From Hymenoscyphus infarciens (lineage: Eukaryota; Ascomycota; Leotiomycetes; Helotiales; Helotiaceae), in assembly GCA_001414345.1 (NCBI GenBank), contig LLCB01000056.1, forward strand, positions 1 through 64,000: DNA of 64,000 nucleotides, given 5' to 3'. Numbering within the stretch: the first letter of the stretch is position 1; every line of letters begins with the position of its first letter. The notes under the pieces are model-generated. The model did not search any database. It worked only from the letters and a program-made list of their open reading frames with translations, and was not told where the DNA came from. The translations under genes and the position numbers were made by a program. Positions 60,201 to 64,000 of the stretch are shown here, piece by piece.

Positions 60201-61810
60201 GACAAGAAGAGTCGTTGAGGGTATTCTTGATAAAATCAAGAAGGTCAACTCGACTTTCGCCAGTGCATTCATCCAACGCATCAATGATGATGACAGCCGT
60301 GGGGTAGAGGCTAATCAGCTGGGCTATCAAATCACAGCTGTCCTGGATATCAAGAGAGCTGGAAGGACCCCCTTGAGCTTCTTCTTCTGAGTACTTCTCA
60401 ACGGCAGGCGGGAAAAGAGCAGAAGTGGGTTCGAGGCTGGCGAGCTGCCGTGCGATACTCCCAAGAATCGCGGTTGATTCTGACCGAAGTGGTTCTGCTG
60501 AGTTTCGGGAGCAGTAAAAGTATATCGGACGTGGTATTTGGCCGTCTGAAGCAGACTTTATAGCATCCTCAATTACCAAAGACCTGTGTGTACATATCAG
60601 CATATAGACAAGTCTGCTGGTTCGAATACTTGCGTTAGTTTACTTTTCCCAGAACCTATAATACCATGAAGCCATAGTAGGGAAGAGGCGCTATCATCTT
60701 GCCACTTCTTGAATGTGGCGTCTTCCAAGAGCCAGCTGCCTGTCCCTTCCAGTATTTGCCTTTTGCTTTCCTTGTGATGTTTTAGGTAAGGGACTTTTTC
60801 AATGTTAGACATCCAGTCAAGTATCATTTTTCTTTTTGAATCTAGGTATTTAGGTCAGTAATGCACTTTTTGCCAAAAATGCCAACCATACCCTGAAGAT
60901 TGTCTTCCACTTTCTGTAATTGAGTTGAAATTCGATTCAACGGGTTGTTGAACTCTACGATGATGTCCTTTAGATCCTGGTATTTGAAGCACTCGTCTGC
61001 GCACATTAGCACATGCCCACATTCCCATCTTTTCTTTTAGATGCTGACCTTCTCTGCCAACCAGTGTTGCACATTGATGAACATCCTCCAATCCCTCATT
61101 TATGTCATGCATAAAGCCTTCAAAGACTTTCTTATCCCGGATGCTTGAAACGAATCGAGCTAATGGTACGATAAGCATTCTGACCTTTTATTGGTGACTG
61201 CTGACTTACCAGAGTCTTTCTGATCGAAATACCGCTTGAAATTGGACAAACAGAGAAGGATAGCACTATAGAGCCTGACCAAAGTTGATTCCAGTTGTTC
61301 AACAGCAGAAGCAGCCCCACCAAGGTAAAGCCGCTCGATGATTTTACAACGACAGATGTATCTTGAAACAGTTTCAATGTTCTCTGTCACAAATTCGTAC
61401 TTCTCAACATCATTTACTGTTGCCTGATTATCCGTCAGAAATGGTGGACTTAGATGGCGAGAAGAACAAACCTGAAGAATAAATCGAACAAGAGCCCAAG
61501 GAAGAGCTGCATGACCAGGGTCGTATTGAACAGCCGTATCCCCGACTTGTTTGAATAAATTAATCCATTTGACGACTTTGGCAAATAAGTCCCGGAGAAT
61601 GACTTTTTCCCCGCTCTTACGCTTCAGGTGCCACCGATTATCCTTGCACCTCTGTTGAGTTGCCTCCACCTCTGTTTTCAAATCAGACAGGACTGTCAGC
61701 TTGTCATAGCTGAAGTTGATAGTTGTTTTGTCTTCGGGGTCTAGGTTTTGGATAGCTCGAGCCCACAGATCATTGTTGTTACGGCTATTCAAGCTATTGG
61801 GAGCTTCCAT
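57247..61810 (-). CDS. NACHT-domain STAND/NLR-like protein, ten exons
   Basis: Minus-strand exons: 61810-61472, 61423-61210, 61159-61049, 60996-60892, 60841-60634, 60583-59972, 59916-59303, 59256-58707, 58658-58632, 58582-57247. They total 4116 nt, 1371 residues, with no internal stop. Residues 1-220 are the fungal NACHT-associated N-terminal domain (LSDLKTEVE, RDLFAKVVKWINLFKQVGD, YDPGHAALPWALVRFILQ). NACHT follows: Walker A GIIGSGKS at about 316-323, Walker B VIIIDALDEC with Asp at about 427, then FFISSRED and a FRFAHLSVREFF arm. The last 600 residues are helical with degenerate repeats starting like LTPAVIRKA, LTQDTIQYI and LTPQTIKAL; there are no ankyrin, WD or TPR consensus motifs. Such proteins are fungal NLR analogues linked to non-self recognition and programmed cell death (family knowledge); the ligand is unknown. 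Introns are 46-55 bp; two have GC donors. An upstream ATG at 61897 is possible but less likely. Confidence 0.88.
59917..59971 (-). other. Second GC-AG intron in the NACHT gene
   Basis: 55 bp, donor GCAAGT, branch TTACTAA, acceptor ATCTCAG. It joins DAAG-M-FRWASLQL, the sequence expected after the NACHT core in this family. The overlapping GT donor (GTTTGA) gives the wrong phase. Confidence 0.8.
60584..60633 (-). other. GC-AG intron next to the Walker A codons
   Basis: 50 bp, donor GCAAGT, branch-like GCTGAT, acceptor CACACAG. Only this GC donor joins GSGKSKL to TSLVIEDAI in frame. The nearby GT donors (GTAAAC, GTATTC) give the wrong phase and an immediate stop. Confidence 0.8.
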
Positions 61811-62386
61811 GTTGAAACCTGAAGCAAAGTAGGGTGAGAATAAGGGCTGAATTAGCGTACTGAGTGAAGAATGATGATACTCAGCAGCATGCTTCAAAGC
61901 TTCAACTCTTTGATAGCAAGTTTTGGGCAGAAGATGGGCGGAAGATGGGCAAGGCTGTCAGCAAAAAGATCGGTTGCATGGCAGCAGCAGTGCACCGCCA
62001 CACATGTGACCGAAAACGTGACAGGGCCTCGAAAGTACCCAGGTACAGTCTTGATGAGTTGAAAAGGCTTCAGCATCAATTAAAAATAAAGTTGGCAATG
62101 ACTATAACGTAAACCAAGACCCAATCCCAACAAGGTATCTAAGTGAAAGAATACAACGCTATACATAATAGATCCCTGCTTTCGAAAGAGAAAGAGAGGA
62201 AGAAGAGAAGAAAATATCAAACGCGCCATCCCATGTAAACAGAAACAAAATATCTTATCTTATCATCCATTCACAAGGAATTCCACCCCCAAACGAGTTC
62301 CAAACATCAAAACAGTACCCCCCTCACAACACCACCCCTTATCGTCATACCACTCCATGACCAATCCTTTCAACAAATCCCACGCC
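61811..62386. other. Spacer between NACHT gene and RGS-LOV gene
   Basis: Contains the promoter and 5' leader of the NACHT gene and the 3' untranslated region of the RGS-LOV gene, both minus strand. A purine-rich AAAGAGAAAGAGAGGAAG tract lies near 62183. No further gene seen. Confidence 0.5.
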
Positions 62387-63914
62387 TCACTTCGGAGCAA
62401 TAGTCAAAACAACCCTCCTCGTCCTCCCCTGAACATCCTTAAGCGGCGTCCAATGAGTAACATACCGTTCCTCGGTCCTACCCCCCAACCCATCCGATTT
62501 GCTCCCTCTAAACCAACTCTTCCCACTCGCAAGTCCACCTCCCTTTTTCTCCCCATACCCCGTGAGTAATCCAACCTCCAAACTAACCGCAGAGCCCTTC
62601 CTCATATTATCCCGCACACTCTCTTTGAAATGTCTAGAGATACTTGACGAAGATGAGGAAGAGGTGTAGTCAGCGAGGACTTTGAAGATATCTTTGTTGT
62701 AGATGGGGATGACGTTTCCGTTGGGGAGGTTGAGACAGAGCATGTCGATTACACCCGGGGAGTAGTGTTGGATTATTAGGGTTGCGGTTACGGGGTTGTA
62801 GTCCATGACTAGGTACTGTGTCGAAAGTTAATTTCGTGACTTCTCAAATCCAACCAAACTCGCCCCGTAAAACAGTACGAAAAGAAGAGAGGAGGAGCAT
62901 ACCTTAGAATAAGCCGTATAAAAAGCCTCAACCTGCGTATCAAAAGTCAACCGTCCCAACCTCCCCACCAACTCCCCCTCCATCCCCGCCTCATTTCTCA
63001 CAACTAACTTCCCCCCCTTCGCCGCATCCCTCACACTATATTTCCTCCACCCTTTGAAAAACGAACTCTTACTCTTCAACACACTCGCCTCCCTACTCCT
63101 CACGCTCCCCGCTCTCCCCCCGCCAAACCCATTCCCAGCCCCAGCTTCTCTATCCAGAATATCCAATCTCTCCAGCTCATCATCATTAACACTCAAAACC
63201 CTCAGCACATCCGTAAACGAATGAATCGTCGTACTACAATTTATTTGTCCCCCAAGGAAATATGTAATCTCCCCTTTCTCATTGAAAAGCGGAGAAACAT
63301 AAAGGAGATTCCAAAACGGATCCCCGTTTTTGCGGTAATTTAAGAGGAGTTCGACGGATTCCTCGCAGTTCTCGATGGATAGTTTGAGACGTTTTGAGGT
63401 ATTGGTATCTGTTTGCGGGCCTTGGAGGAAACGACAGTTTCGGGGTATGATGTCTTTTCTTTCGTAGCCTGTTACTGAGACGAAGCCGTCGGAGGCCCAG
63501 AGGATGGGGTTATCCGCTATTCTGAATACCAATATTGTCAGTTCTCAGCACTTTAGGTTTTGGATTTGAGAGAACTAACGAAGGATCAGTAATACAAAAA
63601 CAATCTCCCAACCCCTGGAATCTCTCCTTATGATCCGACATCGCCATAGTCGCCGAGGTAGTAACTTGATGCTTCACAAATCTCGGATATATCTCATTAA
63701 CCAGTACCCTCTCAACCATTTCCTGCGAACCAGCAAAGACGGATTCTAGTGAAGGAATAGTATTTTGGATAAAGTATCTGATGTCACCGGAAACTTGTTT
63801 GATTTCGGAGCGTGGGATGCTGACTGGATGGGGTGCATCTGGTGATAAATATGTTGAGTTAATGGATCCTAGAAGTTGTGCCATGTCGTCGAGGAGGCGG
63901 TTATATTCATTAAT
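62387..63914 (-). CDS. RGS-LOV photoreceptor, 3' part (5' end outside window)
   Basis: Minus-strand exons 63914-63580, 63521-62903 and 62815-62387 give 1383 nt. Introns are 58 bp (GTTAGT...TTCAG) and 87 bp (GTATGC...ACACAG). The acceptor AAATAG before 63914 shows that an upstream exon exists; its donor lies in 63915-64000 or beyond, so the protein is N-terminally incomplete. Exon 1 reads as the end of an RGS domain (IRYFIQNTIP, MVERVLVNEIYPRFVK), then FQGLGDCFCITDPS. The LOV domain follows (ADNPILWASDGFVSVTGY, then RNCRFLQGPQTD with the flavin-adduct cysteine, about residue 141 of the partial product; LLLNYRKNGDPFWNLLYVSPL; FLGGQINCSTT). A basic linker (KSKSSFFKGWRKYSVRDAAKGG) and a C-terminal module ending HWTPLKDV and VVLTIAPK complete it. 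Botrytis BcLOV4, an RGS-LOV protein, binds membrane on blue light through such a basic helix. Confidence 0.92.
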
Positions 63915-64000
63915 CTATTTTGAATTAGTACCTAATAAAAAACACTCCCCAACTTTGTTTTATGTAAGCCCTAGAGCACGAAGGAACCCACTTTTTGTAA
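63915..64000 (-). other. Incomplete intron/upstream part of the RGS-LOV gene
   Basis: This stretch contains the acceptor side of an intron (branch-like TACTAAT, acceptor AAATAG) preceding the first visible exon. The remaining exons coding for the N-terminus and most of RGS lie to the right of the window. Confidence 0.65.

Noticed and set aside
61811..61897. Alternative upstream ATG (29 extra codons) for the NACHT protein
   Set aside because: The extra residues do not resemble family N-termini and include a possible leader acceptor (GCTTCAG); the ATG at 61810 fits better.

Overview
This window looks like a chromosome segment of a filamentous ascomycete, most likely a leotiomycete (Helotiales-like). 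Evidence: short 46-120 bp spliceosomal introns, an RGS-LOV photoreceptor gene, a fungal NACHT STAND gene, an F-box/LRR gene, an intron-containing nuclear tRNA-Lys, and long AT-rich blocks almost devoid of CA and TG dinucleotides, which is the footprint of repeat-induced point mutation (RIP). The class-level assignment is inference; fungal origin is secure.

Layout. 1-9000: RIP-mutated block with a tandem array of LTR-like/internal units (531-7140) and a hAT transposase relic (7150-9000). 9250-12960: an unidentified protein-coding gene turned into a pseudogene by in-frame stops and split by a 752-bp hAT-type element with a perfect 8-bp target duplication. 13.0-18.5 kb: relics, a TIR element, tRNA-Lys(CUU) and a RIP-damaged unknown coding sequence. 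18988-20433: intact F-box/LRR-like gene. 21.06-34.03 kb: AT-rich block with a Tc1/mariner relic, an LTR pair and a Tad1-like LINE. 34032-34781: TIR element whose inverted sibling lies at 48907-49573. 35616-36226: secreted Gly/Val/Thr-repeat protein. 37.1-41.56 kb: AT-rich block with nested inverted repeats.

41.57-54.4 kb is a GC-balanced gene block: a thioredoxin-PITH gene, a decayed tandem paralogue of the next gene, an unrecognised 580-residue protein, a dispersed repeat module and an Mpv17/PMP22 gene. At 53495-55743 an extracellular intradiol dioxygenase gene has been inactivated by stops and by a second, 1051-bp hAT-type element. 57247-61810 carries an apparently intact ten-exon NACHT protein (1371 codons) in which two of nine introns appear to be GC-AG. 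The right edge holds the 3' part of an RGS-LOV photoreceptor gene whose 5' end lies outside the window.

The intact genes do not form an obvious cluster or pathway. The theme is a two-speed landscape: housekeeping and sensor genes in GC-balanced islands, separated by RIP-decayed transposons, with genes at the borders being eroded. All exon structures were built by hand from splice signals and reading frame.
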